Origin: an uncultured Cyclobacteriaceae bacterium
Lineage (GTDB): Bacteria > Bacteroidota > Bacteroidia > Cytophagales > Cyclobacteriaceae
Assembly (NCBI GenBank): GCA_943788235.1
Contig: CALSPM010000005.1
Coordinates: forward strand, 520,001-584,000
DNA: 64,000 nt
Direction of reading: 5' to 3'
The notes beneath the pieces were generated by a model. It was not told the origin of the DNA. It made no database searches and worked only from the letters and a program-made list of their open reading frames with translations. The position numbers and the translations under genes were made by a program. Below are positions 1 to 10,238 of the stretch, piece after piece (position 1 is the first letter of the stretch; each line of letters opens with the position of its first letter).

Positions 1-858
<858 letters not shown>

Positions 859-968
859 TAGGGCACATAACGATATATTCATTTTATTATCAATAAACCT
901 TTTACATACTGTCATGAAATTGATTGCAAGATCAGTTAAAGAAATTATAGGAGTCCAAACGGGGCTTC

Positions 969-1071
969 TTAAGATTATATAGTGACTATTGCGATGGTGT
1001 CCAAGCTGGGCGCTACTACTGATTCCACTCCTTCAAAAGTAAGTTGGGGTTGTCTAAGGGAAATCGCTGAG
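969..1071 (+). pseudogene. decayed 5S rRNA-like copy between 23S and 5S
   Basis: Bases 969-1002 match the start of the real 5S region (1077-1110) at 30 of 34 positions, including GCGATGGTGTCC. Further in, the similarity fades, although an ATTCC...AAGTAAG stretch recalls loop C of 5S. A helix I-like pairing is still possible: TAGTGA at 980-985 with TCGCTG at 1064-1069, parallel to TGGTGA/TTGCCA in the true gene. The copy is about 90 bases between these arms against about 107. I infer a duplicated and degraded 5S gene; a conserved processing element in the spacer is an alternative. Confidence 0.5.
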
Positions 1072-1086
1072 TGCATTTAAGATCAT

Positions 1087-1196
<110 letters not shown>

Positions 1197-1206
1197 CTTT
1201 ATCAAG

Positions 1207-1233
1207 GCCCTTAGGAAACTAAGGGCTTTTTTT
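1207..1233 (+). terminator. rRNA operon terminator
   Basis: An 8-bp perfect stem, GCCCTTAG (1207-1214) with CTAAGGGC (1219-1226), has a GAAA tetraloop and is followed by seven T residues. It lies 10 bases after 5S and ends the ribosomal operon. Confidence 0.9.
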
Positions 1234-1269
1234 ATGACCTATTCTATTTAGGAGTACTATCTTTATCCT

Positions 1270-2028
1270 ATGAGAATGATTGATTTGAACTGTGATATAG
1301 GTGAAGGCTTTGGAAACTATATAGCTGGACCCGATGCCTCGCTCTTAAAACATATCAGTAGTTGCAGTATTGCCTGTGGTTATCATGCAGGAGATCCGTT
1401 GATCATTCAAAGTACGATAAAAGAAGCGCTTAAGCGAAATATAAGTATTGGTGCACATCCTTCTTATCCTGATCGTCAAGGTTTTGGTAGGCGCTCTATG
1501 CGTTTAAATGCTAAAGAACATTTCGCCTTTGTATTGTACCAGGTATCAGCTATCAAAGGGATGGTTGAAAGTCAAGGGGGCCAACTCAAGCACGTTAAGC
1601 CTCATGGAGCATTGTACAATGATGCGGCCTTAGATGAGAATATCACCCGAAATATATATGAAGCTATCGCCTCCATTGATGAGGGCCTATGTGTTTATGG
1701 ATTGTCTAATACAGCTCATGAGCATGTGGCCAATGAATTGGGGATTTCTTTTATTTCAGAGGCGTTTGCCGATAGAAAGTATCATTCAGACGGTACCCTT
1801 GTCGCTAGATTCAATTCAGCATCTATATTTGAAAATACCGAAGAGGTGATTCAACAAGTGATGTCGTTAATTCATTCTCAGGAGGTTGAAAGTATAGAAG
1901 GTCAAAAAGTCAATATTCCTGCAAAAACTATCTGTTTTCATGGAGATCATCCGCAGACGTTGCCAATACTAAAGGAGGTACATAAGACTCTATTGGAGGC
2001 CAATATTGAGATCAAGCTTAGCATTTGA
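1270..2028 (+). CDS. pxpA: 5-oxoprolinase subunit PxpA (LamB/YcsF family)
   Basis: A 252-residue protein of the LamB/YcsF family, the usual length. The N-terminal DLNCDIGEGFGNY signature and later CGYHAGDP, KPHGALYN and CFHGDHP motifs carry the metal-binding and catalytic residues expected for the family. PxpABC together hydrolyse 5-oxoproline to glutamate using ATP in the cytoplasm. Its stop overlaps the pxpB start as TGATG and pxpC follows, so the three form an operon and the full enzyme is present. A second ATG two codons downstream is an alternative start. No dedicated permease gene is adjacent. Confidence 0.93.
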   Translation: MRMIDLNCDIGEGFGNYIAGPDASLLKHISSCSIACGYHAGDPLIIQSTIKEALKRNISIGAHPSYPDRQGFGRRSMRLNAKEHFAFVLYQVSAIKGMVESQGGQLKHVKPHGALYNDAALDENITRNIYEAIASIDEGLCVYGLSNTAHEHVANELGISFISEAFADRKYHSDGTLVARFNSASIFENTEEVIQQVMSLIHSQEVESIEGQKVNIPAKTICFHGDHPQTLPILKEVHKTLLEANIEIKLSI

Positions 2029-2693
2029 TGGGTAGTATAAAATGGCGATATTTAGGTGAAGATGCTATTGAAATTTCAGATATCTCATCGAGTATCCATG
2101 TTCAGTTAGGCCTCAGAGATTATTTAAAAGGCTTCCCGGAATTGGGGATTGCCTCTTTTATGCTTACCGATAAAACCCTTACTCTTATTTCGCAGAAATG
2201 TGGCTTTATGTCTGTATCGCATATTATTGATCGAGTGGCAGTCTACCAACATAAGGTGAATGAAAATGTGAGACTACCTTTGCGTATTATTCCGATATGC
2301 TATGACGAAGCGTTTGCTTTAGATCAGCGAAAACTGGAGGATATTTGTAAATTGGATTATGAGGAGATTATAGCTTTACATTTAAATGCGGAATATACGG
2401 TAGCGATGTTTGGTTTTATGCCTGGATTTCCCTACCTCAATGGACTTCCCTTGTCATTGTCTATTCCACGTTTAAAAATCCCTAGAAAAATCATACCCAA
2501 AGGATCGGTGGCCATTGCCAACGAGATGTGCGGTATTTACCCCAATCAGACTCCCGGCGGCTGGCATATTATCGGTCGCTCTCCTTTATCTTTATTTGAT
2601 CCATCGAAGGATGTAATGCCTTTGAACTTAGGACAAAGAGTCAAATTTGAGCGTATTTTAAAAAAGGATTTTGATGGAATTACCTTTAATTAG
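2028..2693 (+). CDS. pxpB: 5-oxoprolinase subunit PxpB (allophanate hydrolase subunit 1-like)
   Basis: About 221 residues of the KipI/allophanate hydrolase subunit 1 family. Diagnostic motifs include FGFMPGFPYLNGL and the C-terminal PNQTPGGWHIIGR with a LFDP stretch. The start is the ATG inside the TGATG overlap with pxpA; a TTG one codon earlier also exists. It pairs with PxpC to form the part of 5-oxoprolinase that activates the substrate. In Bacillus the paralogous KipI inhibits a sporulation kinase, but the neighbouring pxpA and pxpC make the metabolic role the sensible reading. Confidence 0.92.
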   Translation: MGSIKWRYLGEDAIEISDISSSIHVQLGLRDYLKGFPELGIASFMLTDKTLTLISQKCGFMSVSHIIDRVAVYQHKVNENVRLPLRIIPICYDEAFALDQRKLEDICKLDYEEIIALHLNAEYTVAMFGFMPGFPYLNGLPLSLSIPRLKIPRKIIPKGSVAIANEMCGIYPNQTPGGWHIIGRSPLSLFDPSKDVMPLNLGQRVKFERILKKDFDGITFN

Positions 2694-3630
2694 AATAATT
2701 AATAGTGGGAATTTAAGTACGCTACAAGCTGTTTGCCGTTTTGGTTTTAGCGATTTTGGGATACCTAAGTCAGGATTTCAGGATAGCATCAGTGCCTATT
2801 TGGCCAATTGGTTGGTGGGAAATAAGAGGTTTAATACACTCATAGAGAGTTATGCAAATTATTTTGAGTTTGAGGTAATTAATGATTGTAGTATGGGCGT
2901 ACAAGGAGCCTGTTCTGAAATCAGAATCAACGGTCAATCAGTATCCTTGGATCAAGCACACCATCTCAGAGTTAATGATCGTATTCAGCTATTCAATAAC
3001 ACCCATGGTGCCATTTTATACCTTGCTATGTCTGGGGGTTTTACCGCAACCGAAGTGTTGGGGAGTAAAGCTACAGATACCGCTAATGGGCTGGGGGGAT
3101 TGAACGGATTACCATTAGCATCACAGGATATTCTGAAGGGATCAAGGTTCAATATGCCGAGGCAGACGCGCAGCATTCCAAAAGGCCTTTCTTCTCGTGG
3201 ATATTTTTCTAAAAATGTTACGGTACATGTGATCGCTGGACCAGAGGCCTATTTATTTACTAAAGAGATTATTGATAATTTTTATTCGTATGCTTTTTTG
3301 TTATCAGCGGAAATCAGTCGTGTCGGTTATCGCTTGACAGGGTATCCTATTCATGCGGATTCCTATAATATCCCTTCCAAAACAGTATTACCAGGAACGA
3401 TTCAAATACCACCTTCGGGTGATCCTATTATTTTGATGGCCGATGGTCCGGTTACGGGAGGCTATCCCAGAATGGGAGTAGTAGCCAGGGTAGATCAGCC
3501 TATTTTGGCTCAATTACGTCCGGGTGGCCGGGTGAGATTTCTTGCTTGCCTTCCTGAAGAGGCCCGACTTAGAGAGGCCAATCAACGTCAATGGATTGAG
3601 GAACTTTACCATAAAAAAACGGAAAGATAA
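2674..3630 (+). CDS. pxpC: 5-oxoprolinase subunit PxpC (allophanate hydrolase subunit 2-like)
   Basis: About 318 residues of the biotin-dependent carboxyltransferase/allophanate hydrolase subunit 2 family. Near the N-terminus it has the typical FGFSDFGIPKSG-type stretch, then LYLAMSGGF, SRVGYRLTG and the C-terminal DGPVTGGYPRMGVVARVD. The chosen ATG overlaps pxpB by 20 bases; a TTG one codon earlier is possible. As the last gene of pxpABC it runs tail to tail into floA. Its final codons overlap a hairpin that serves the opposite strand. Confidence 0.92.
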   Translation: MELPLIRIINSGNLSTLQAVCRFGFSDFGIPKSGFQDSISAYLANWLVGNKRFNTLIESYANYFEFEVINDCSMGVQGACSEIRINGQSVSLDQAHHLRVNDRIQLFNNTHGAILYLAMSGGFTATEVLGSKATDTANGLGGLNGLPLASQDILKGSRFNMPRQTRSIPKGLSSRGYFSKNVTVHVIAGPEAYLFTKEIIDNFYSYAFLLSAEISRVGYRLTGYPIHADSYNIPSKTVLPGTIQIPPSGDPIILMADGPVTGGYPRMGVVARVDQPILAQLRPGGRVRFLACLPEEARLREANQRQWIEELYHKKTER

Positions 3631-3644
3631 AGTCCCTTCCGTTT
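3613..3644 (-). terminator. terminator of the proS-nfeD-floA operon
   Basis: An 8-bp perfect stem, AAACGGAA (3617-3624) with TTCCGTTT (3637-3644), has a 12-base loop. Read on the minus strand it is followed by a run of seven T residues (plus-strand A run 3613-3619), so it is oriented to stop transcription leaving floA. It overlaps the last codons of pxpC. Confidence 0.6.
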
Positions 3645-3669
3645 CACTTATTTCTTAAAAGATTCAGAA

Positions 3670-4680
3670 CTATTCCTTTTTGTTCTTGTCACTTCCAGCG
3701 ATTGAATTCCGCATATCCGTATCGGCTTCAATATTTTGAAATTTATAATAATCCATGAGACCAAGCTGACCCTTTTTAAAAGCCTCAGCAATAGCCATCG
3801 GGATGGCCGCCTCCGCTTCAATGACTTTGGCTCGGGCTTCTTGTGCTTTTGCAGTCATTTCTTGTTCCAAGGCAACCGCCATGGCCCGACGCTCTTCCGC
3901 TTTTGCCTCAGCCACCCTAAGGTCAGCCGCTGCCTGATCGGTTTGTAGCTTAGCCCCAATGTTGGTGCCCACATCTACGTCTGCGATGTCAATTGACAAT
4001 ATCTCGAATGCGGTTCCTGCATCTAAACCACGTCCCAAGACCAGCTTTGAAATTTTATCTGGATCTTGTAAAACTTCTTTGTGTGAAGCGGCAGAACCAA
4101 CGGAGGTTACAATACCTTCACCTACACGTGCCAAAATAGTTTCTTCACCAGCACCTCCCACCAATTGTTGAATATTGGCGCGTATCGTAACCCTGGCCTT
4201 TGCCATGAGCTGAATACCATCAGCTGCTACTGCTGCTACAGATGGGGTATTGATTACTTTCGGGTTGACAGATATCTGAACGGCTTCAAATACATCACGC
4301 CCAGCCAAATCGATGGCTGTAGCCTGACGGAACGTAAGATTAATATTCGCTTTTTCAGCCGAGATTAAAGCCTTGATGACTAAGGGAACATCTCCACCGG
4401 CTAAATAATGCGTTTCTAAATCGGAGGATCTCATTTGCCGTTTGATTTTAGAAACTTCATCCTCAAGCGTCAATCCTGCTTTGGTAGCTGTAATCATTTG
4501 ATTCACAATAATGGAAGGGGGTACTTTACGTATCCTCATGAAAATGAGCTCGAGGAGTCCCACACGGACACCAGAAAAAATGGCCGTAATCCATAAATTA
4601 ATGGGGACAAAATAAAAAAATACAAGAACGCCTACAATGACGGCAATGATGCTAATAATTAATCCTAAGCTACTTACCAT
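3670..4680 (-). CDS. floA: flotillin-like membrane-scaffold protein FloA
   Basis: A 336-residue SPFH/flotillin-like protein of the FloA (YqfA) type, full length. The N-terminus is a hydrophobic hairpin (residues about 5-45) that anchors it to the inner face of the membrane. A PHB/SPFH-like core and an Ala/Glu-rich helical segment follow ([20 protein letters not shown] and beyond). The family organises membrane microdomains. It sits 3 bases after nfeD, its usual partner, so the two are probably cotranscribed from the proS side. Confidence 0.93.
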   Translation of the reverse strand: MVSSLGLIISIIAVIVGVLVFFYFVPINLWITAIFSGVRVGLLELIFMRIRKVPPSIIVNQMITATKAGLTLEDEVSKIKRQMRSSDLETHYLAGGDVPLVIKALISAEKANINLTFRQATAIDLAGRDVFEAVQISVNPKVINTPSVAAVAADGIQLMAKARVTIRANIQQLVGGAGEETILARVGEGIVTSVGSAASHKEVLQDPDKISKLVLGRGLDAGTAFEILSIDIADVDVGTNIGAKLQTDQAAADLRVAEAKAEERRAMAVALEQEMTAKAQEARAKVIEAEAAIPMAIAEAFKKGQLGLMDYYKFQNIEADTDMRNSIAGSDKNKKE

Positions 4681-4683
4681 ATT

Positions 4684-5169
4684 TTAAATATTGAGTTGAA
4701 CATAAACTTTACTGTGATCGATTTTTATAATTGTTATTTTCTGTCCACTGGATAAAAAATCTCCTTTAGTACGAACTTCAATTTCTTCATTTTCAAAAAG
4801 AGCTTTACCCACGGGTTTTAAGTCAGAGGTAGCCAGACCAACATTCCCAACTTTTAAATTTATACCAATCGATTCATTGACCTTGCTGGTCATGGTCCCT
4901 CTCAAGGAGAACTTCTCCCAGGGTTGCGCTTTTAAGCCATACATAAAACTGGATATAACAGTGATCAAGGAAATTCCCAAGATGAAAAAACCAATGGAAG
5001 TTCCAAAATACTCAAACCCCAGATAAATCCCAAAACCTAAACAAATAGCCCCACCAATTCCCGCAAAGGTGGTACCCGGAATAAATATGACTTCAATGAT
5101 AAGAAGCGATATTCCAAATACAATTAATATTAAAATTATAATCCAATCCAAATTAATAAGCTTTTGCAA
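4684..5169 (-). CDS. NfeD-like membrane protein
   Basis: A 161-residue short-form NfeD protein. The first 85 residues form three hydrophobic segments rich in Gly and Ile. The C-terminal part, with [23 protein letters not shown] and KITIIKID, is the OB-fold NfeD domain. Short NfeD proteins act with flotillin-like proteins, and floA follows directly. Its first codons overlap the end of proS by 17 bases. The protease domain of long NfeD proteins is absent. Confidence 0.88.
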   Translation of the reverse strand: MQKLINLDWIIILILIVFGISLLIIEVIFIPGTTFAGIGGAICLGFGIYLGFEYFGTSIGFFILGISLITVISSFMYGLKAQPWEKFSLRGTMTSKVNESIGINLKVGNVGLATSDLKPVGKALFENEEIEVRTKGDFLSSGQKITIIKIDHSKVYVQLNI

Positions 5170-6628
5170 ACAATACTCTCTTCGTAGACGGATTACCAGT
5201 CACCATACATTTTCCCGATTCTTCATTACCCCCTAAAGGTATACAACGGATGGTAGCTTTTGTCTCTTCTTTGATTTTATTTTCTGTTTCTCGGGTGCCA
5301 TCCCAGTGGGCATAAACAAACCCTCCTTTGTTTTCTAGCAATGCTTTAAACTCAGCATAAGTATCTGCTTGATAGGTATTTTGCTCTTTAAAATGTTGGG
5401 CCTTATTATAAATATTAGACTGAATCTTTGTTAATAAAGATTGAATTTTGTCTTCAATCCCATCCATAGGATAACTCTTTTTTTCTTTGGTATCTCGTCT
5501 AGCTATTTCCAACGTTCCACTATCTAAATCTTTCGGCCCAATAGCGATACGTAAGGGAACTCCTTTGAGCTCATATTCAGCAAATTTCCATCCAGGCTTG
5601 TGAGTGTCTCGACAATCAAATTTAACGCTGATGCCTTTCGAAATGAGGGAGTTGCGAATTTTATCTACTTTTTGGGCGATCTCTTCCAATTGTTCCTCTT
5701 CTTTGTAGATAGGGATGATCACGACTTGAATGGGAGCTAAATTTGGTGGAAGTACCAAACCATTATCATCACTGTGTGCCATAATGAGTGCGCCCATCAG
5801 CCGCGTACTTACCCCCCAAGAGGTCCCCCAGACTAAGTCTTCTTTGCCTTCCTTGTTCGTGAATTTAACATTAAAAGCTTTGGCGAAATTTTGACCTAAA
5901 AAATGAGAAGTACCTGCTTGCAGCGCTTTACCATCTTGCATCAAAGCTTCAATGCAATAAGTATCCACCGCTCCTGCAAATCGTTCACTTTCAGATTTAA
6001 CTCCCTTAATCACAGGTAAGGCCATATATTTTTCAGCAAAATCAGCATAAACATCTAGCATTTGTTTGGTTTCAGAGACGGCTTCTGCTTGAGTAGCATG
6101 GGCTGTATGCCCTTCTTGCCATAAAAACTCGGCGGTTCTTAAAAAAAGGCGGGTTCGCATTTCCCATCGGACAACGTTGGCCCATTGATTAATTAACAAA
6201 GGGAGGTCACGATAGGATTGAATCCAGTCTTTATACGTATCCCAAATGACCGTTTCAGAGGTAGGACGAACGATTAATTCTTCTTCTAATTTGGCGTCTG
6301 GATCTACGACTAATCCTTTGCCATTTTTATCATTTTTTAATCTGTAGTGGGTGACTACCGCGCATTCTTTGGCAAATCCTTCGACATGATCTGCTTCCTT
6401 GCTGATATATGATTTCGGGATAAAAAGTGGGAAATAAGCATTTTCATGTCCTGTATTTTTGAACATGATATCCAGTTGTTGTTGCATTTTTTCCCAAATA
6501 GAAAATCCATAGGGTTTAATAATCATACAGCCTCTGACAGGTGAATTCTCTGCTAATCCTGCCTTTTTAACCAATTCATTGTACCATAATGAATAATCTT
6601 CTGCTCTGCTTGGTATTGCTTTTGGCAT
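5153..6628 (-). CDS. proS: prolyl-tRNA synthetase (archaeal/eukaryotic-like short form)
   Basis: A 491-residue class IIc prolyl-tRNA synthetase, the short form without the long editing insert of the E. coli enzyme. Class II motif 2 is seen in [20 protein letters not shown], proline-site signatures in VRPTSET and [10 protein letters not shown], and the anticodon-binding domain begins near [10 protein letters not shown]. The C-terminal zinc-binding-like extension ends in FAKAY. It charges tRNA(Pro) in the cytoplasm and leads the operon proS-nfeD-floA, overlapping nfeD. A TATATTTG box lies 62 bases upstream. Confidence 0.96.
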   Translation of the reverse strand: MPKAIPSRAEDYSLWYNELVKKAGLAENSPVRGCMIIKPYGFSIWEKMQQQLDIMFKNTGHENAYFPLFIPKSYISKEADHVEGFAKECAVVTHYRLKNDKNGKGLVVDPDAKLEEELIVRPTSETVIWDTYKDWIQSYRDLPLLINQWANVVRWEMRTRLFLRTAEFLWQEGHTAHATQAEAVSETKQMLDVYADFAEKYMALPVIKGVKSESERFAGAVDTYCIEALMQDGKALQAGTSHFLGQNFAKAFNVKFTNKEGKEDLVWGTSWGVSTRLMGALIMAHSDDNGLVLPPNLAPIQVVIIPIYKEEEQLEEIAQKVDKIRNSLISKGISVKFDCRDTHKPGWKFAEYELKGVPLRIAIGPKDLDSGTLEIARRDTKEKKSYPMDGIEDKIQSLLTKIQSNIYNKAQHFKEQNTYQADTYAEFKALLENKGGFVYAHWDGTRETENKIKEETKATIRCIPLGGNEESGKCMVTGNPSTKRVLFAKAY

Positions 6629-6690
6629 TTATTTTTGAGTTTGGTATAGTAATTGCAATGATATTAATTGAAGTCACAATTTAAAAAGTT

Positions 6691-6698
6691 CAAATATA
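6691..6698 (-). promoter_or_regulatory. candidate -7 box for proS operon
   Basis: On the minus strand the bases read TATATTTG, an exact match to the Bacteroidota -7 consensus TAnnTTTG, 62 bases before the proS ATG. No clean TTTG -33 element is present at the expected spacing, so support is partial. Confidence 0.4.
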
Positions 6699-6753
6699 GC
6701 TTTTTGATGATTGAAACTTGGTTAGGATTGATTAAATTTAAAAAATTACAGTT

Positions 6754-8127
6754 ATGGAGAAATATACAAAAAGTTCCGGAATATTTTTATTTGTTTTCAT
6801 TCTTTCAATTTTCAATACCATCTTCGCTCAGGAATATGATGACATGTATTTTACGAAGGCAGATAGAAAGCAAACAGATTTCAACCTGAAAGCAAATCGT
6901 GGGGATGCCAAGAGGGCTATATCAGCTTTTGAAGATGACCATTTGGAGGAAGTTTATTTAGATAAAAACATAAATCCTGAATACATAGCAAAGTATCAAG
7001 TCCAAACAGATAAAAAGTCATCAAGACGAAACCAAGAGGTAGATTATTATCCTGAAACTACCTCTAATAATTTTTCAAGTACCAGTGGTTATTTCAATAA
7101 TTATGGGCGTCAAGCTATCAGCTATACCCCAGCTGCATTTAACATTAATGTTGTTAGTTCGTTTGGATTTTCAGGATTTAATAATCGATTTTTGTACGAC
7201 TATGATCCATTTGGTAATGTTTGGATGAGTGATTTTTACAGTCCTTATGATCCCTTTGGCTATGGTTTTTCAAGATCTTTTTACAGTCCTTATGATCCCT
7301 TTGGCTATGGTTTTTCACGACCTTTTTACTCATATGGATTTAACAGTGCTTATAACTATTCAAATGTACGTGCCTTTAACAATTATTATTGTCCACCTGC
7401 TTACAGCTACAATACAGGTTACAATTCCGTAGTTTTGGCGGAAGGCTACCAAGAAGTGCGCAGAGCCAAGGTGATTGGACCCAGAGGATTAGGAGGATCT
7501 AAGGACGTAGTTAGGGGGGGTATTAATGAATCTAGATCTACAGATTTAAATAGAAGATTAAGTAGTACAAATGTTCGCTCCACTTCATCAAGGGTAGCAG
7601 ATTTTGGAAATCAAAAATCTCAAAATGAATACTTTGATCGATCCGTTAGCAGAGAAAGAACCAATGAATCCTTTACCAGATCCAATTCGGTTGAAACCCA
7701 AAGTCGAAGCAATCCGGTACATTATGCTACCAATTTGAATCGCAGCACTACGACCGTGAGTAAGGAGCGGTCAACAGTTATTGAAAATAACAGGGGAATA
7801 AATACAAAAATAAATTCGGCAAGGCGTTACAGTACAACGAATATGCCTGAGCGCAGTGGTGACTTTAACTTGCCTACCAGCGGGAATACGAGAAATAGTT
7901 ATCAAAAGATAGAAACACAGTACTCGTCAGGCTCAGTCTCTTCTGGATTTAAAGCAAATTCAACAAGTACCTCTTCGACCTCGAGATCTTATGCGCCTTC
8001 GAACAACAATTCTTCGGGTTCTTCTAGGAGTTACAGGGCACCTAGTTCTCCGGGAAGTCGTTTCTCTGGAAGTTCTTCAGGAAGTAGATCTTCGGGAGTC
8101 AGTTCTTCAAGATCGAATAAAAATTAA
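6754..8127 (+). CDS. exported Ser/Tyr-rich protein of unknown function
   Basis: A 457-residue protein I do not recognise. Residues 1-25 form a signal peptide ending at FAQ. Residues about 120-220 are rich in Tyr, Phe, Pro and Gly and contain a 15-residue unit FYSPYDPFGYGFSR twice, from a 45-bp DNA repeat. The rest is Ser/Thr/Asn/Arg-rich and probably disordered, ending in a Ser-Gly-Arg tail. The composition suggests a cell-surface or outer-membrane-associated protein. It is 20 bases before an outer-membrane barrel gene and may be cotranscribed with it. No C-terminal type IX sorting domain is visible. Confidence 0.8.
   Translation: MEKYTKSSGIFLFVFILSIFNTIFAQEYDDMYFTKADRKQTDFNLKANRGDAKRAISAFEDDHLEEVYLDKNINPEYIAKYQVQTDKKSSRRNQEVDYYPETTSNNFSSTSGYFNNYGRQAISYTPAAFNINVVSSFGFSGFNNRFLYDYDPFGNVWMSDFYSPYDPFGYGFSRSFYSPYDPFGYGFSRPFYSYGFNSAYNYSNVRAFNNYYCPPAYSYNTGYNSVVLAEGYQEVRRAKVIGPRGLGGSKDVVRGGINESRSTDLNRRLSSTNVRSTSSRVADFGNQKSQNEYFDRSVSRERTNESFTRSNSVETQSRSNPVHYATNLNRSTTTVSKERSTVIENNRGINTKINSARRYSTTNMPERSGDFNLPTSGNTRNSYQKIETQYSSGSVSSGFKANSTSTSSTSRSYAPSNNNSSGSSRSYRAPSSPGSRFSGSSSGSRSSGVSSSRSNKN
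7233..7322 (+). repeat. 45-bp in-frame tandem repeat, two copies
   Basis: Units 7233-7277 and 7278-7322 are nearly identical at the DNA level (TTTTTACAGTCCTTATGATC begins each). They encode two copies of a 15-residue Tyr/Phe/Gly unit. A partial third unit (FYSYGF) follows and a related YDPFGN stretch precedes. The high DNA identity indicates a recent duplication. Confidence 0.9.
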
Positions 8128-8147
8128 ATTTTAACTCTAGACCTAAT

Positions 8148-9746
8148 ATGGATAGATTAAATTATTTCTTGGTCGGGATATTTATGTGCTCTTTTTTCAG
8201 TACTAAGGCCCAGTTTGGCTATTACGAACAAGCCTTACAATTCAGTCAAACTTCGTTTGGGGGCACGGCAAGAATTCAGGGTATCGGTGGTGCACAGGTA
8301 GCATTAGGTGGGGACTTGAGCCATGCTAGTTCTAATCCGGCAGGTTTGGGATTTTATAATCGAGGGGCGTTTTCGATCACACCAAGATTAAATTTTCATA
8401 AAACCGAGTCTGATTATTTAAAGCAATCTAATCTGGATAAAAAAATAAACTTTAACATCGCCCAGCTGGGGTTGTCTTTTTATTTTGGAGATGGAGCTGT
8501 TGCTACCCAACCGATCAGAGGGAGTTCCTTTGCCATTACCGTGGATCAAGTAAATAATTTTTATAATGAGACCTATTATAAAGGCGAAAATTATGATAAT
8601 TCATATATCAATACTGTGGTAGAAAACCAATTTGATGACCCCACATTAACGTCAACTTTTTACGATCAGTTTTTAATCAATCCTCATCCAAATAATTACG
8701 AATTTTATCCAGGCTTTGAAGAACTCGTTGGTTTTGATACGATCCCTAATTATCCAGGGTACAGTAGCCCGTTTGAATTCAGCAGACCCACTCAGAGTAA
8801 TAGTATTGTGACCGAGGGTAGCCAATATGCTATTAATTTTGCTTACGGGGCTAATTACATGGATTGGCTTTATTTTGGGGCAAGTTTGTCTTTGAATTCA
8901 CTTGATTATAAAAAAGTGGAAAATTATAATGAGTTTGATTATTTCTATTACGAACAAGATGGGACTTTAACATCTGAAGATGCGCTGGATAATATCACCA
9001 TACGAAATCAGTTATCTATAGTTGGAACGGGAGCGGGAGCTAATTTTGGAATCATTGTTAGGCCTTTGTCCCATCTGATATTGGGTTTGTCCTATGTGAC
9101 ACCCAGCTTTATGCGACTTGATGAAGAATTTTTCACTGATATAAGTACGAATTACTTTGATAACTATGACTATGTTTCGGTCACTTTTGATACTGAAGAC
9201 ATAGACGATGACCCTCAAACTAGATTTGTTGAGAATACGTCTGAATTGGCTTTTTTCGAAGAATTAGGTGATATTTTCGTATCAAATTATACCTTGACTA
9301 CCCCAGGAAAATTTAATATTGGACTCTCGTATTTTTTTGGAAAAAATGGCTTTATAACTGGAGAAGTTGAATTTAAAGATTACAGCAACCTTTTCCTTAA
9401 TGGAAAGGATTTTGACCTATCTGAAGACAATCAAGAAATTAAGAAACGCTATAAATCAGTGCTCAATTATCGGTTAGGGGCAGAATACAAAATAGGTAGA
9501 TTTCAGTTCAGGGGGGGCTATGGATTTCAAGAGGATCCTTACACATCTTCAAATTATAATAGAAACACGGATCAATTCAGCATAGGATTTGGATATCGAG
9601 AAGCTGACTTTTTTATTGATTTTGCCCTTACGCACCAACGTATGAAAAGGTACGTTTCACCCTATTATATAGAAGTGAATCAACCGATTGCAAAGCTTTC
9701 TGACTATCAGACGACAGCTTTACTTACCTTTGGATTGAATTTTTAA
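8148..9746 (+). CDS. OmpP1/FadL-like outer-membrane barrel protein
   Basis: A 532-residue protein with a signal peptide (residues 1-21, ending TKAQ). The following GGTARIQGIGGAQVALGGD and SSNPAGLGFYNR stretch is typical of the Bacteroidota OmpP1/FadL/TodX family. The remainder alternates aromatic and polar residues as expected of beta strands and ends in the aromatic TFGLNF, a usual outer-membrane barrel C-terminus. Members import hydrophobic compounds, but the substrate cannot be read here. Its last 27 bases overlap the end of the convergent aroK. Confidence 0.82.
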   Translation: MDRLNYFLVGIFMCSFFSTKAQFGYYEQALQFSQTSFGGTARIQGIGGAQVALGGDLSHASSNPAGLGFYNRGAFSITPRLNFHKTESDYLKQSNLDKKINFNIAQLGLSFYFGDGAVATQPIRGSSFAITVDQVNNFYNETYYKGENYDNSYINTVVENQFDDPTLTSTFYDQFLINPHPNNYEFYPGFEELVGFDTIPNYPGYSSPFEFSRPTQSNSIVTEGSQYAINFAYGANYMDWLYFGASLSLNSLDYKKVENYNEFDYFYYEQDGTLTSEDALDNITIRNQLSIVGTGAGANFGIIVRPLSHLILGLSYVTPSFMRLDEEFFTDISTNYFDNYDYVSVTFDTEDIDDDPQTRFVENTSELAFFEELGDIFVSNYTLTTPGKFNIGLSYFFGKNGFITGEVEFKDYSNLFLNGKDFDLSEDNQEIKKRYKSVLNYRLGAEYKIGRFQFRGGYGFQEDPYTSSNYNRNTDQFSIGFGYREADFFIDFALTHQRMKRYVSPYYIEVNQPIAKLSDYQTTALLTFGLNF

Positions 9747-10238
9747 ATAGGATTGAATTTCTAACACTTGTTTAGCCTGATTTCCTGGTTCACCAAATAT
9801 GATCTGTGCTTGGTTATAATATTGTATTCTTTCGACCCGCATTTGGGTAATGGTTTTTTCTAAATTTTTGTTTTTTAGGATTGGGCGGTTATGATTTTTC
9901 GCTAGTCTTTTTACAATAGTAGCCACACATGTGTCAAGAAAAACGGTAAGACCTGCTGTATTCATTCTGCTCATATTGTCATAAAAACAAGGTGTACCTC
10001 CTCCACATGAGAGAATGTCACTACTGGATTTCTCCAGTAACTCTTGAAGGGCATTTCTTTCTATTTCTCTGAAATATGCCTCGCCATATATTTCAAAAAG
10101 AGCATTGATACTTTTGTTGTTTTTTGACTCAATCAGTTGATCTAAATCTACATGATTAAGATTAAGTGCGGAGGCAAGAGATTTTCCAAAGGTGCTTTTA
10201 CCGGATCCTGGTAGTCCAATCAAGAAGATAGGTTTCAT
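9720..10238 (-). CDS. aroK: shikimate kinase
   Basis: A 172-residue P-loop kinase. The Walker A GLPGSGKST lies at residues 8-16, DLDQLIE (the shikimate-binding DxD region) near 34, FREIE near 57, and the LSCGGGTP loop near 76. It phosphorylates shikimate at the 3-hydroxyl on the path to chorismate, in the cytoplasm. Its ATG overlaps the stop of the DoxX-like gene as TGATG, indicating translational coupling in the operon DUF1599-DoxX-aroK. Confidence 0.94.
   Translation of the reverse strand: MKPIFLIGLPGSGKSTFGKSLASALNLNHVDLDQLIESKNNKSINALFEIYGEAYFREIERNALQELLEKSSSDILSCGGGTPCFYDNMSRMNTAGLTVFLDTCVATIVKRLAKNHNRPILKNKNLEKTITQMRVERIQYYNQAQIIFGEPGNQAKQVLEIQSYLKIQSKGK

Noticed and set aside
7229-7432. 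Overlapping 67-codon frame with a repeated pattern
   Set aside because: It is the out-of-frame reading of the 45-bp tandem repeat within the gene at 6754.
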